DNA from: Nanobdellota archaeon
GTDB lineage: Archaea > Nanobdellota > Nanobdellia > CSSed11-243R1
Assembly (NCBI GenBank): GCA_021163365.1
Contig: JAGGWW010000042.1
Coordinates: 1 to 42,325, forward strand
Direction of reading: 5' to 3'
Length of the DNA: 42,325 nucleotides
The notes under the pieces are model-generated. The model was not told the origin of the DNA and searched no databases. It was given only the letters and a program-made list of their open reading frames with translations. Every line of letters starts with the position of its first letter. Position 1 is the stretch's first letter. Shown piece after piece: positions 1 through 10,139 of this stretch. Position numbers and translations under genes: made by a program.

Positions 1-335
1 AAATCAATGCCTTGTCCTTTGACGATTTTTGGATTTTCAATAAGTTCGTGAGCTGGAATGAATCTCCAAGGATGGTTATTAAATCTAACACCATACCATG
101 GCTCGCCACCAAATTTAGCAGCGTAGGAAATAACATTAAGGACTTCTTCCTTTTTTAAATAAATAACATCCTTTTTACTTGATTTGCATTCAATTATTAA
201 AAGCTGTCTTGGCCTTCCTGCTATTATGTCTGGTGCATTTTTTGTTTTTCCAGAACCAGCTACACGAGTTGCACCCCAACCTATTTCTAAAAATTTTTTG
301 AGTAATTCTCTTTCCATATTTGCGCCTTTTCGCAT
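1..335 (-). CDS. hjc: Holliday junction resolvase Hjc (3' end truncated by window edge)
   Basis: Reverse-strand translation MRKGANMERELLKKFLEIGWGATRVAGSGKTKNAPDIIAGRPRQLLIIECKSSKKDVIYLKKEEV... has the Hjc nuclease pattern (RVAGSG..PDII..R..IECK). ATG overlaps the pheT stop (ATGA). Confidence 0.88.
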   Translation of the reverse strand, partial: MRKGANMERELLKKFLEIGWGATRVAGSGKTKNAPDIIAGRPRQLLIIECKSSKKDVIYLKKEEVLNVISYAAKFGGEPWYGVRFNNHPWRFIPAHELIENPKIVKGQGID

Positions 336-2005
336 CATAACTCATCAACATTTATTTCAAAGGCAACAACAGGATTTTCAAGGTCAAAGTTTTCAAGAAC
401 TTTTGGATGAATTTCTCCGATAATGCCAATCGCTTTTCCATTTAGTATTATTTCACCGCATCTCCCGTAGATAAAGGATTTGTGTTTTGCATGTTTAAGT
501 TTAATTTCCTTTCCCAAGTTTTTCATTAAGGTTTCAAGAACACTTTTAATCTCAGTAAAGTTTGCTTTTGAATGAGCTATTACTACACAAAGATTTGTTA
601 ATTGCTTTGCCTTGTTGTAGCTTTTCTCATCTGGCAAGATGATTGGCCCAAGCTCAAAAATCTTTTGTGGAAACTCAACTGTTTTATTCTTTTTTAAGAA
701 ATTCATTAAAATTGGGAGTATGGAATTTCTTAAAACAGAGTAGTTTCTGCTCATTGGATTCATTATTTCTATACATTTGCCCTTTGTGTTCATTTTATCA
801 AACAAAACATCTTTGCTTGTTAATGTGAATGAAAAGACTTCTTGGAATCCCATTCCTATCATAAGCTCTCTAATTAAGTCATGCTTATTTGTTTCAGGCA
901 ATAGTTTCCCTTTTGTTGAGATTCTTGGCTCAATTGGGGCTATGTTATTATATCCATAAGCAATTGCTATGTCCTCAATTATGTCAACCGCATGCATTAC
1001 ATCTTTCCTGTAAAATGGAATTTCCAAAGAAATTATGTCATTTACAGAATCTGCTCTTAAAATTTTGTAATCCATCTTCCTTAGAAGTTTTTTTATTTCT
1101 GTTAATGTTAAACCCAACCCAAGCATTTTATTAACATGACTTGGTTTTATGTTAAAGGGTGTTGGTAAAAACTTTGGAGAAACTTCAAAACCACATTCTG
1201 CAGGATAGTTATATTTTATTCTAACAGAATAAAGTTTTCCACCTCTTTCAGCAATTGCCATAACAAATAAGTTTAGCATATTCATAACAGTTTGAAAATC
1301 TGTGCCAGTGACTTCAACAAAAAGATTTTTTGTGTCTAGTGTAACTTTTCCAGCTTCATTTGAATTAATAATTGGTGGCATTGAAAGAACTTTGCCATCG
1401 CTGTCAAGAATAACAGGATAATACTTTTTGTCTTTTAATAAATGGGCATACTCAATTCCTTTTGGATGTTTTTTAAGAACTTCATTAAGTGGTAGTTCTT
1501 CGTTAAAATCAAGAGGTGTGAATTTAATTGAATTTGGCTTAGCTGCCTTGTAATGAAGTCTTTTACCTTTTATTTTATCAAAGTCATAGACGCCAAGCGC
1601 AGCTTTTGCTCTTTTCCTTCCATATGTTCCACCAAGTTTTTCTTGGTATTGTATTATGCTTTTTAATATGTCGTCTGTTATTTTTACATTCTTTATTATT
1701 CCGCATGCAATATATGGCCTTATATTCTTAAGCTTTTTATCAACTTCAATTGTTATCCCAGATGGTTTAACATTATAGTGTTTTGAGCCTTTTCCAAGAA
1801 GAACTCTTAAAGCTCTTGCAATACCCTCAACACACCATAAATCAGGTCTGTTTGTATCTTCTAATTTTATTGTTAAAATATCTCCTTTTACATCCTCAAC
1901 ATCTGCTTTAAGATATTCTAACAAGATGTCTTTTAACTTAGCAAAACTTATTTTTATGCCAGTTAAGTTCATTAAATCCTTTTTCGAAACCTCTATCTTA
2001 GGCAT
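335..2005 (-). CDS. pheT: Phenylalanyl-tRNA synthetase beta subunit (archaeal type)
   Basis: 556-aa ORF, B5 and catalytic-like core motifs (NRPDLWCVEGIARALR, YRKDVMHAVDIIEDIAIAYGYNNI), adjacent to pheS. Confidence 0.95.
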   Translation of the reverse strand: MPKIEVSKKDLMNLTGIKISFAKLKDILLEYLKADVEDVKGDILTIKLEDTNRPDLWCVEGIARALRVLLGKGSKHYNVKPSGITIEVDKKLKNIRPYIACGIIKNVKITDDILKSIIQYQEKLGGTYGRKRAKAALGVYDFDKIKGKRLHYKAAKPNSIKFTPLDFNEELPLNEVLKKHPKGIEYAHLLKDKKYYPVILDSDGKVLSMPPIINSNEAGKVTLDTKNLFVEVTGTDFQTVMNMLNLFVMAIAERGGKLYSVRIKYNYPAECGFEVSPKFLPTPFNIKPSHVNKMLGLGLTLTEIKKLLRKMDYKILRADSVNDIISLEIPFYRKDVMHAVDIIEDIAIAYGYNNIAPIEPRISTKGKLLPETNKHDLIRELMIGMGFQEVFSFTLTSKDVLFDKMNTKGKCIEIMNPMSRNYSVLRNSILPILMNFLKKNKTVEFPQKIFELGPIILPDEKSYNKAKQLTNLCVVIAHSKANFTEIKSVLETLMKNLGKEIKLKHAKHKSFIYGRCGEIILNGKAIGIIGEIHPKVLENFDLENPVVAFEINVDEL

Positions 2006-3515
2006 TTTCCCACCTAAAGTTTCTAAGCCATCTTAAATCATTTGAAAAAACATACCTCATATCATTCACATTGTGCTTTGTCATAAATAATCTTAATATT
2101 CCAAGACCCCATGCAATTACAGGAACTTCTATTCCCAAGGGCAAAGTTACTTCTGGCCTAAATATGCCAGCGCCACCTATCTCAATCCAACCTTTTCCTT
2201 TCATATAAACATGAAGCTCTACTGAAGGTTCTGTAAAAGGAAAGTAACCTGGGACGAATTTAAGCTTTTTAACACCACCAACTTCTAATGCAAACATTTT
2301 TAGGATTCCAAGCAACTCTCTGAATGTTATTTCTTCTCCAAGGATTATACCTTCTACTTGGTCAAACTCTGTTAAATGTTTCCAATCAATAACATCTGGT
2401 CTATAAACTCTGTCTATTGTGAAATATTTTCCTGGAATTTTCAAATCTTTTGAAAGAAGCTTTCTAATAGAAACAGGGGTTGTATGGCTTCTTAAGATAA
2501 TGTCAGCTGATTTCTTTTTGTCAAATGGGTAATGCCATCCTTTTGACCCTGTTTCCCAACCATCTTCATGAACTTTTTCTATCTTATCCAAGAGGGCTTT
2601 ATACTTGCTTAAATCACCAGCTCCTTTTTTAACAAAGTAAATATCATGAATTTCTCTTGCGGGGTGGTCTTGTGGCATGAACAACAAATCATTATTGAAA
2701 AAAGCCAGCTCAACAATAGGCCCTTTCATCTCCTCAAATCCAAATGCAATTAATTTTTTCTTTAGCTCATCTACAAACCTTAAGTAAGGTTGTTTTTTTC
2801 CAAGGAAAATTGGTGGGGCTGGTGCAGAAATATCATACTTTCTAAATTTTTTATTTTTCCAAGATTTATTTAAAATTATTTCTGGTGTTAAAATATCAAT
2901 TGTTTCTTCTATTTTAACTTTTGGAAGAATTTGCTTTCCTTCTTTTGTGAGATAAACTTGTTTTATTTTTTCTTCATCTATCTCTATTAAACCTCTCTCT
3001 CTTAAAAATGGAATTGCTTGTCTTAAACCCTCTGGGATTTCTTCTAAAAGTTTCGGGGTTTGAAGCTCTTTTAAAAGTTCTTCACTTATCCATTCTGAAT
3101 TTAGTTTTAACAAGCCAATATCAGTAATTTTAATTAATCCATTTTTTATTTCAATGCAATTCTCGTCTTTTAGAAAACCTATTGCTGCATTGAATTCGTT
3201 TTTATCTAAATTTGCCTCTTTTATTACATCTTTAAATGTCTTTGGTGATTTTTCAATGACTTTTAAAAATCTTTTTTCTGGCATTCCAATTTTTGCATAC
3301 TTTAATCCAAGCTCAGTTGCTTTAAATCTTTGCTTAATGTCTTCTAATATGTGAATAAGCCCCTTTGCTTTAAGCCATTCTATTGCTCTATTAATCTCAT
3401 CTTCTCCAAGACTTGTTTTTTCCATCAATGCTTTTTGCGAAATTCCTTCTCCTAATTCTTTTAATGCCAATAGAACTTTTTTCTCAAGATTGTGAAGTGT
3501 TTCAACATCAATCAT
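1998..3515 (-). CDS. pheS: Phenylalanyl-tRNA synthetase alpha subunit
   Basis: 505-aa ORF with class II motifs (FMPQDHPAREIHDIYF, HTTPVSIRKL, DVIDWKHLTEFDQVEGIILG, EIGGAGIFRPEV); N-terminal wHTH-like repeats. Confidence 0.95.
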   Translation of the reverse strand: MIDVETLHNLEKKVLLALKELGEGISQKALMEKTSLGEDEINRAIEWLKAKGLIHILEDIKQRFKATELGLKYAKIGMPEKRFLKVIEKSPKTFKDVIKEANLDKNEFNAAIGFLKDENCIEIKNGLIKITDIGLLKLNSEWISEELLKELQTPKLLEEIPEGLRQAIPFLRERGLIEIDEEKIKQVYLTKEGKQILPKVKIEETIDILTPEIILNKSWKNKKFRKYDISAPAPPIFLGKKQPYLRFVDELKKKLIAFGFEEMKGPIVELAFFNNDLLFMPQDHPAREIHDIYFVKKGAGDLSKYKALLDKIEKVHEDGWETGSKGWHYPFDKKKSADIILRSHTTPVSIRKLLSKDLKIPGKYFTIDRVYRPDVIDWKHLTEFDQVEGIILGEEITFRELLGILKMFALEVGGVKKLKFVPGYFPFTEPSVELHVYMKGKGWIEIGGAGIFRPEVTLPLGIEVPVIAWGLGILRLFMTKHNVNDMRYVFSNDLRWLRNFRWENA

Positions 3516-3551
3516 GTTAAAAAGAAAACAAGAAATTAATTTAAAACTTTG

Positions 3552-3752
3552 CTATTTTTCTTTAACAAGGTGTTTTAAAAAGAACTCTTTTTCCTTGTCC
3601 TTTGTTATTATCTTGCAAGAAATTAAAACCTTTGGCTTGCTGCAGCTTTCTAATTTATCTCCAACCTTTCTATACCACATTCCATTTATTTCGTAATATG
3701 TTTCTCCATCTTCGCCCATGCATTCTTTCATAAAAAGAAAGAGAAAGTTCAA
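3552..3752 (-). CDS. Small hypothetical protein
   Basis: 66-aa ORF overlapping the glyS stop by 4 nt on the same strand; no recognised family. Confidence 0.45.
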   Translation of the reverse strand: MNFLFLFMKECMGEDGETYYEINGMWYRKVGDKLESCSKPKVLISCKIITKDKEKEFFLKHLVKEK

Positions 3753-5227
3753 CTATATAAGCTTTTATAAATCTCATCTAAAAGTTTATCTATTTTTACT
3801 CTTTTTTGTTGCATAGTATCCCTATCTCTTACTGTAACTGTGTTGTCCTCTAAGGTTTGATAATCTATTGTTATACAAAATGGTGTTCCAATCTCGTCCA
3901 TTCTCCTGTATCTTCTCCCAATAGAGCCTTTATCATCATAAAAGCAAGGAAAACAACCTTTTACAAACTTGTAAACTTCTTTTGCTTTTTCTTGAAGCCC
4001 ATCTTTGTTAACTAATGGGAAAACAGCAGCTTTATATGCTGCAAGCCTTGGATGAAGTTTTAAAACAACTCTTTTTTCTCCTTTTACTTTTTCTTCATGA
4101 TAAGAATCTATTATAAAAGTAAGAAATGCCCTATCTAAACCAACAGAGGGTTCAGCAACAACATAAGGTAAGAATTTTCTTTTTGTTTCCTCATCATAAT
4201 ATTTAAGTTCTTCTCCAGAAAATTTTTCATGTTGCTTTAAATCAAAATCTGTTCTATTTGCAATTCCTTCAAGCTCTTTCCATCCAAATGGATAGTTGTA
4301 TTCTATATCAAATGTTGAGGTTGAATAATGGGATAGCTCATCTTTCAAATGCTCACGTATTCTTAATTTTTCTTTGTTTATTCCAAGGTCTAAAAACCAT
4401 TTGTATCTATAACCTATCCAAAATGCTTGCCATTTTGATTTAATTATTCCTTTTTCATACAAATCTTTGATTTTCATCTTTTTTGCTTCTTCTCCTTTTT
4501 CTTGAGCTTCAGCTGTTAAAATATTAACTTCAACATCTTTAACTTCGTCAAATAAATGACATTTCTCATTTTTAGGGTCTGCAAAGAACTCAACTTCCAT
4601 TTGCTCAAATTCCCTCATTCTAAAAAGAAAGTTTCTTGGAGAGATTTCATTTCTAAAAACTTTTCCAATTTGAGCAATTCCAAATGGAAGTTTTAAGCGA
4701 GTTGTGTCTAAAACGTTTTTAAAATTGATGAAGATTAGTTGTGCTGTTTCTGGCCTTAAATATGTTTTTTCTCCTTCACCAGGACCGACTTTTGTTTCAA
4801 ACATTAGATTAAATTCTGTAACCTCTTTTAATTCTCCTTTACAATTTGGACATTTTACTTTTTTTATGAGCTTGTTTAGTTCTTCTTTTTTCATTCCTTC
4901 TGTTTTAATCTTTAGTTGTTCTTCGATTAAGTGGTCTGCTCTAAACTTTGTTTTACATTTCTTGCACTCAGTTATAAAATCAATAAACTCCTTTGTATGT
5001 CCAGATGCTTCCCAAACCTTTCTATGTGTAATAATAGAACCAGAAATACCAACAACATTGTCAAGTTTTCTAACAACAGAATCCCACCATTCTTTTTTTA
5101 TGTTATTAATTATTTCTACTCCAATTGGTCCGTAATCATAAAAACCAGCTAATCCGCCATATATTTCTGAATTTTGATAAACCAATCCTCTTCTTTTACA
5201 AAAAGCCATAAAGTCGTCTATTTTCAT
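3749..5227 (-). CDS. glyS: Glycyl-tRNA synthetase (archaeal/eukaryotic type)
   Basis: 492-aa ORF: RRGLVYQNSEIYGGLAGFYDYGPIGVEIINNIKKEWW, TYLRPETAQLIFINFKNV, FRNEISPRNFLFRMREFEQMEVEFF. Confidence 0.96.
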   Translation of the reverse strand: MKIDDFMAFCKRRGLVYQNSEIYGGLAGFYDYGPIGVEIINNIKKEWWDSVVRKLDNVVGISGSIITHRKVWEASGHTKEFIDFITECKKCKTKFRADHLIEEQLKIKTEGMKKEELNKLIKKVKCPNCKGELKEVTEFNLMFETKVGPGEGEKTYLRPETAQLIFINFKNVLDTTRLKLPFGIAQIGKVFRNEISPRNFLFRMREFEQMEVEFFADPKNEKCHLFDEVKDVEVNILTAEAQEKGEEAKKMKIKDLYEKGIIKSKWQAFWIGYRYKWFLDLGINKEKLRIREHLKDELSHYSTSTFDIEYNYPFGWKELEGIANRTDFDLKQHEKFSGEELKYYDEETKRKFLPYVVAEPSVGLDRAFLTFIIDSYHEEKVKGEKRVVLKLHPRLAAYKAAVFPLVNKDGLQEKAKEVYKFVKGCFPCFYDDKGSIGRRYRRMDEIGTPFCITIDYQTLEDNTVTVRDRDTMQQKRVKIDKLLDEIYKSLYS

Positions 5228-5301
5228 AGATTAATTCAGCCAGTTTTCAAATTTAAATATTTGTTTTAAAGTTTATAATTTGGGAAAACACTATATATAG
5301 T

Positions 5302-6291
5302 ATGCTCATAAGAATAAACGAACCAATTCCTTTAATTGGGGCTATATACTTTGGAATAATTGATAGAGGAACAAATCTTCTGCAGGTAAGAGCGTATTGT
5401 GGGTGTAATCTTAATTGTCCTTTCTGTTCTGTTGATGCTGGCCCATTTTCAAGAACAAGGGTTAATCAATATATTGTTGACTTAGATTATCTTGTTAGAT
5501 ATGTAAAAGAAATCATTAAATTTAAAGGAATAGATGATATAGAATGTCATCTTGATTCTACTGGTGAGCCAATGCTTTATCCAAAGATTGTTGAGCTTGT
5601 TAAGAGATTAAGAGAGATACCTGAAGTTGGGATAATATCTCTTCAAACAAATGGAACTTTGTTAACAAAGGAAAAAATAAAACAATTTGAAAAAGCAGGT
5701 TTAACAAGAATTAATTTATCCTTAAGTTCTATGAATCCCGAATTAGCAAAAAAACTTGCTGGTGTTCCATGGTATGATGTTGAAAAAATAAAAGAGATTG
5801 CAAAAGAAATAGCAAAAAGTAAAATTGATTTATTAATTGCGCCAGTTTATCTACCAAGAATTAATGATGAAGAGATTCCTAAGGTAATTAGATTTGCGCT
5901 TGAAATTGGTGCTGGAAAAAATTGTCCGCCTTTGGGTGTACAAAAATTTGAAAGATACAAGCTTGGTAGAAAGCCAAGTGGGATAAGAATTCAAACATGG
6001 TGGCAGTTTTACAATAAATATCTTAAATCTCTTGAAAAAGAGTTTGGTGTAAAATTAATTTTGAAGCCAAAAGATTTTGGAATTCATAAAGCAAAAATGC
6101 TTCCAATAGTGATGGAAAAAGGAGAAAAAGTTAAGGTTGACATAATAGCTCCTGGATGGCTTAGGAATGAGATGCTTGGTGTTGCAAGAAATAGATGTGT
6201 GTCAATTGTTGATTGCAATAAACAAAAAGGAAGAGTTAAAGTAAAAATTGTATCAAATAAACACAATATTTACGTTGGTGTTCCTGTTTAG
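5302..6291 (+). CDS. Uncharacterised archaeal radical SAM Fe-S protein (COG2100-like)
   Basis: CGCNLNCPFCSVDAGP contains the CX3CX2C radical SAM cluster; small beta-rich C-terminal extension. Confidence 0.8.
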   Translation: MLIRINEPIPLIGAIYFGIIDRGTNLLQVRAYCGCNLNCPFCSVDAGPFSRTRVNQYIVDLDYLVRYVKEIIKFKGIDDIECHLDSTGEPMLYPKIVELVKRLREIPEVGIISLQTNGTLLTKEKIKQFEKAGLTRINLSLSSMNPELAKKLAGVPWYDVEKIKEIAKEIAKSKIDLLIAPVYLPRINDEEIPKVIRFALEIGAGKNCPPLGVQKFERYKLGRKPSGIRIQTWWQFYNKYLKSLEKEFGVKLILKPKDFGIHKAKMLPIVMEKGEKVKVDIIAPGWLRNEMLGVARNRCVSIVDCNKQKGRVKVKIVSNKHNIYVGVPV

Positions 6292-6672
6292 TTACCTTGC
6301 TCTCCAAGCATAAAGCTCCTGCCTAACTAAGTTATCCATATATCTATATTTTTGTAAGAAAGCCTTAGTAAAACTTCCTGCTTTTACTTCTTCTTCTTCT
6401 AATCTTTTTGCTATTTTTTCCAATTTTTTTAATATATCTTTCATATCATGTAACATAACTTCTGCTTTGCCAGGCGCCCCGCTGATTCGATAACGATAAT
6501 ATTCTCTTTCAAAATGGTCTAATTTTGAAAGATATGTCTCTATTGTTTTAATTAATTTTTCCTCTTCTTTTATTTCCTTTAATTCTTCTTTAAGAATTCT
6601 CATTTCGTTTTCATTTAATTCATGCTCTCTTATAACTTCGTCATGGATTATCTTAATTGTTGGGTTCGCCAT
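6292..6672 (-). CDS. Helical/coiled-coil hypothetical protein, paralogue of the 6732..7049 product
   Basis: 126-aa ORF with strong upstream SD (GGAGGTG) and charged helical sequence; colinear similarity to the neighbouring ORF. Confidence 0.7.
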   Translation of the reverse strand: MANPTIKIIHDEVIREHELNENEMRILKEELKEIKEEEKLIKTIETYLSKLDHFEREYYRYRISGAPGKAEVMLHDMKDILKKLEKIAKRLEEEEVKAGSFTKAFLQKYRYMDNLVRQELYAWRAR

Positions 6673-6731
6673 TCTTACACCTCCAATGTGGTAAATAATT
6701 TGATGTTTAAAAACATTTCTAGATTTTTTTC

Positions 6732-7049
6732 TTATAAATTACGTAGGACTCCAAAAAGTCTTTCATAACTAGATAAAAATATGCTTGACGCAGCGCTTAA
6801 TTCTTTTCCTTCTTTTTCTCTTAATGCCTTTAACTTAACGTAAAGATGTAAAAACCCGTTGAGTTCTTTTTTTAGTTCTTCTTTTAATTTCTTTGCTTCT
6901 TTTATCTTACCTTGTGTTCTAAGGTTAATGTATTTTTTTAAATTTTCTTCAAACTTTTTGCTATACTTCTCAAGTTCTTTTATAATCTCCTCTTCTTTTT
7001 TAATGTCTTTAAAACTTTCTTTTAATATCTCAAGCTCTTTTTCATGCAT
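6732..7049 (-). CDS. Helical/coiled-coil hypothetical protein
   Basis: ORF track gives 6732..7130. Start at MHEKELEILKESF (7049) preferred because it removes the overlap with the upstream gene. Confidence 0.65.
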   Translation of the reverse strand: MHEKELEILKESFKDIKKEEEIIKELEKYSKKFEENLKKYINLRTQGKIKEAKKLKEELKKELNGFLHLYVKLKALREKEGKELSAASSIFLSSYERLFGVLRNL

Positions 7050-7104
7050 GCTAATAAGAAGATTGGCAGAGTTTAAATAAGTTTGGTAAGAAAAATAAAA
7101 AGAA

Positions 7105-7605
7105 TTACTCTTCAAAACCACTTTTAACATAGTCTGCTATCTTGTTATACATTTTCTTTGCTGTTTCAACAACTAATGGGAATTCTTTAAATTCATCTGA
7201 AACTTCTTTTTCTAATCCGCTTAATTCTTCATCGACAATATCTAATGCTTTTTTCATAGCCTCTTCCTCAGGTGCTCCTGATTTTTCCATTTGTGTGACT
7301 GCCTTATATGCTTTATCAAGTGCATCTTGTAGTCCAACTACAGATGCAGCACCCAATACAGACAAATAATATAGCTGTTGAGCTTCTTTTGCAATATCTT
7401 CTGAACCTGTTATTTCAATTGCTTTTTTATAAACTTCTTCTCCTGCTTGTTTAAATGCATCGTAATCTCCTGAAAATGTTGCAGACATTGTGTATTGTGC
7501 AAGTAGATAACCCAATGGTGTTGTCGTCAATTGTTCTTGGGTTATATATTCAGTTGGAACCTCAACTACAATATCAGTCCCGATCATTAAAAAGGGTTTC
7601 GCCAT
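7105..7605 (-). CDS. Hypothetical alpha-helical protein, probably highly expressed
   Basis: 166-aa ORF preceded by AAAAAAAGGAGGTGG (near-perfect anti-SD match) and a TATA-like TATATATTAATTA. Confidence 0.7.
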   Translation of the reverse strand: MAKPFLMIGTDIVVEVPTEYITQEQLTTTPLGYLLAQYTMSATFSGDYDAFKQAGEEVYKKAIEITGSEDIAKEAQQLYYLSVLGAASVVGLQDALDKAYKAVTQMEKSGAPEEEAMKKALDIVDEELSGLEKEVSDEFKEFPLVVETAKKMYNKIADYVKSGFEE

Positions 7606-7611
7606 TTCGAA

Positions 7612-7660
7612 CCACCTCCTTTTTTTACCACTTTTTAGTGGTAATTAATATATAGCATCT
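7612..7660 (-). promoter_or_regulatory. 5' leader of the 7605 gene: TATA-like box, 7-bp hairpin (TACCACT-AAAA-AGTGGTA, 7626..7643), extended SD
   Basis: Read directly on the minus strand: GCTATATATTAATTACCACTAAAAAGTGGTAAAAAAAGGAGGTGG. Confidence 0.5.
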
Positions 7661-7841
7661 ATTATTTAAAGACTTTTCTAAAAATTTTTCTTAAAAATTC
7701 TTCAAAAAAAGCGAAATTGGCAGAATTTTAAGCATAAGGGTTTTGACTTTAGATGGCTTTTCTGAGTTTTTCTACTGCTATGATTGAAATTCCACAAAAT
7801 ATTAGCAAAAGTTTATAAATAATCTTATTTTTTATGTTTTC

Positions 7842-8303
7842 ATGATTGAGCTTGATGAAAAGGATAAGCAGATTTTTAATATTTTGTCTGAAAATGCAAG
7901 AGAGAAACTAACAACTATTGCAAAAAGAATAGGGCTTTCAATTGATGCAACAAAAAAGAGGATAAAAAAACTTGAAAAACTTGGTGTAATAACAAAATAT
8001 ACAATTCAAGCAGACCCAGCAAAATATGGCTATTCATTAGGAACCCACATATATCTAAAGCTAAAAGGGATTAAAAAAGAAAAATTCAATGAATTTGTTA
8101 ATTTTCTTGTTAAAAAAAATAATGTTATAGATGTTTTTTCAATGATTGGAGATTATGATATATACATTGTTGCACTTGGTAAGGATGCCAGATATTTAGA
8201 TGAATTTAAATCAGAAATAAAGGAATTGTTTGGAGATATAATAACAGATTGGAAAGAGGTTATAGTTGGAAGAATATTCAAGCTTGAAGAATATAAGATT
8301 TAG
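7842..8303 (+). CDS. Lrp/AsnC-family transcriptional regulator
   Basis: N-terminal HTH (LDEKDKQIFNILSENAREKLTTIAKRIGLSIDATKKRIKKLEKLGVITKYT) plus RAM-like C-terminal domain; TATA-like AGTTTATAAATAATC about 25 nt upstream. Confidence 0.9.
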   Translation: MIELDEKDKQIFNILSENAREKLTTIAKRIGLSIDATKKRIKKLEKLGVITKYTIQADPAKYGYSLGTHIYLKLKGIKKEKFNEFVNFLVKKNNVIDVFSMIGDYDIYIVALGKDARYLDEFKSEIKELFGDIITDWKEVIVGRIFKLEEYKI

Positions 8304-10108
8304 GTTTTTTCAAGCAAATAAAAGGATATTAAAATACCAAGCAATGCTCCTGAGATGAGTATGAGGATATCAATAATTAAATTTGTTGTTGAAAATGGTT
8401 TAACTTTAAAAACTTCTATTTCAGCACCTTTTTTAACTAATTGTTTGCCAGTTGTAGCTTCAACCAAATCTTCAGATATTAAAGCCATTTGCCTTGAATA
8501 GCTAAAGAAAACCATTGATTGAAGAGGGTCTTTTTGTCTTAAGGTTTTTCCAAACTCTAAATAGCTTAGTGCTAAGATTGGTAAAAGTCCTTTTTCTTCT
8601 GCTTTTTTAATGTAAAGCTTTGCATCATATTCTAAGTCATTTAATTTTTCTTCAATTGTTTCATTTGTTAATGCCCTAATCTCCATTGCTAAATTTGCTG
8701 TTGCTCTTGCTTTTGATGCTTCAAACAAAGCAAACACATAATTCTCAGAATTGTATGCTGTTATTGCTTTTTTAAGATGTTCTTTTGCTTGTTCAACAAC
8801 AGAATTATTAACAACAGTTTGAGCATAAACAATGGATGTTTGAGCTTGTTCTATTCTTTCTTGAGCAATGGATTTAACATTTTGAGGATTAAATGATAAA
8901 ATCATGTCACCTTTAAAATAATTAACAAGTGTAAGCCAACTGTATGCTGTATTTTCTCTAACCTTTGCAAATGCTGCTAAGTATAATGTTTTATATGTGT
9001 CATTCTCTATTTTTGCATTGTATGCTTCTTTTAAAATGTCTTCTGCTTCTTTTATCCTATCTATTACTACAGCATAAACTTCTATGTCATTTAAATTGTC
9101 TATTTTTCTATTTCTTAAAAATAAGGATTCAAATGTGCTAATATCAAGTGTAACATTCCCAAGAATCTTATTTAGCTCGTTCTCTTTTTCCTCACTTTCT
9201 TCATAGGTTAAAACATAGATAACATACTGAGAATTTATCATGGACCTCACAGAAAAGCTTGATGCAGAATAATATTCTTTTTTTGAAAAACTATCTTCTG
9301 CATTATTAATTTCTTGCTTTGCAAGATTAAGATATTCTTTAAGCTCGCTTTTAATACTATCTGATGCTATTGAAACATTAAAATTTCCTTCTGCTTTTTC
9401 ATATAGTTCTTGCGCTTGATTTAAAAGCTCATTGCTAAGTTTTTTCATTATCTCTGTATATGTTTTTGAAGCTATTTCTGAGTTTGTTATGTTTTTTCTT
9501 ACAATTTGATAACCAGTTAAATACTTGTACGCGTCTGTTATATCCCCAACATCAATAACGTCAATATCCCATTTTGACTTTGCTAAGGATTTTATGTTTT
9601 CATCTAATTCTCCTTTTGGGATTAGAAGTACTTTAGCTCCAGCAATGTATGCTGCTTGTGTTTTTTCTATTATTCCACCAACTGGACCTATGCTCCCACC
9701 AGGATTAATTGTTCCTGTTATTAACACATCTTTTTTTAAGTTAATTCCTTGCAAAGCTGCCATTGTTGCAGCTGTCATAGCTGCACCAGCACTTGGACCT
9801 CCAACCATTTGGTAATCAGAATGTATTATGTAAAAGAAGTCAAGATTCGAGCAGTTATATTCCAATATATTGCATGCAACTTCTTTAGCAAGTCGCGCAG
9901 AAGCTTGCGTATCAATTTCTGTTAAAGGTTTTGTTTCAACAAAAACTCTTCCACTTCCAGGTTTAACTTCAACTGTTAGGTTTGCAACAACACCCATAAA
10001 GTCTCCAGAATCAAGAACTCTAACTCCAAGGATTTTTGTTTGTGCAATATTTGCATGAGCAATACTAAGTGAAATTAAAAATAAAAGAGCAAATAACTTG
10101 ATTTTCAT
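8300..10108 (-). CDS. Membrane-anchored archaeal Lon-like (S16-type) serine protease, COG1750-like
   Basis: Signal peptide, GGPSAGAAMTAA (catalytic Ser), GGIIEKTQAAYIAGAKVLLIPK (catalytic Lys), C-terminal TM helix; no AAA+ module in the ORF. Confidence 0.82.
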   Translation of the reverse strand: MKIKLFALLFLISLSIAHANIAQTKILGVRVLDSGDFMGVVANLTVEVKPGSGRVFVETKPLTEIDTQASARLAKEVACNILEYNCSNLDFFYIIHSDYQMVGGPSAGAAMTAATMAALQGINLKKDVLITGTINPGGSIGPVGGIIEKTQAAYIAGAKVLLIPKGELDENIKSLAKSKWDIDVIDVGDITDAYKYLTGYQIVRKNITNSEIASKTYTEIMKKLSNELLNQAQELYEKAEGNFNVSIASDSIKSELKEYLNLAKQEINNAEDSFSKKEYYSASSFSVRSMINSQYVIYVLTYEESEEKENELNKILGNVTLDISTFESLFLRNRKIDNLNDIEVYAVVIDRIKEAEDILKEAYNAKIENDTYKTLYLAAFAKVRENTAYSWLTLVNYFKGDMILSFNPQNVKSIAQERIEQAQTSIVYAQTVVNNSVVEQAKEHLKKAITAYNSENYVFALFEASKARATANLAMEIRALTNETIEEKLNDLEYDAKLYIKKAEEKGLLPILALSYLEFGKTLRQKDPLQSMVFFSYSRQMALISEDLVEATTGKQLVKKGAEIEVFKVKPFSTTNLIIDILILISGALLGILISFYLLEKT

Positions 10109-10139
10109 ACATGCAAAAAGATGTAGATAACTTATAAAT

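Noticed and set aside
4704-5135. 143-aa plus-strand ORF
   Set aside because: Fully antisense to glyS.
5288-5301. TATA box ACTATATATAGT immediately before the radical SAM start
   Set aside because: Too close to the ATG for a normal archaeal promoter, and the N-terminus (LIRINEPIPLIG) looks genuine; better candidates lie about 20-40 nt further upstream.
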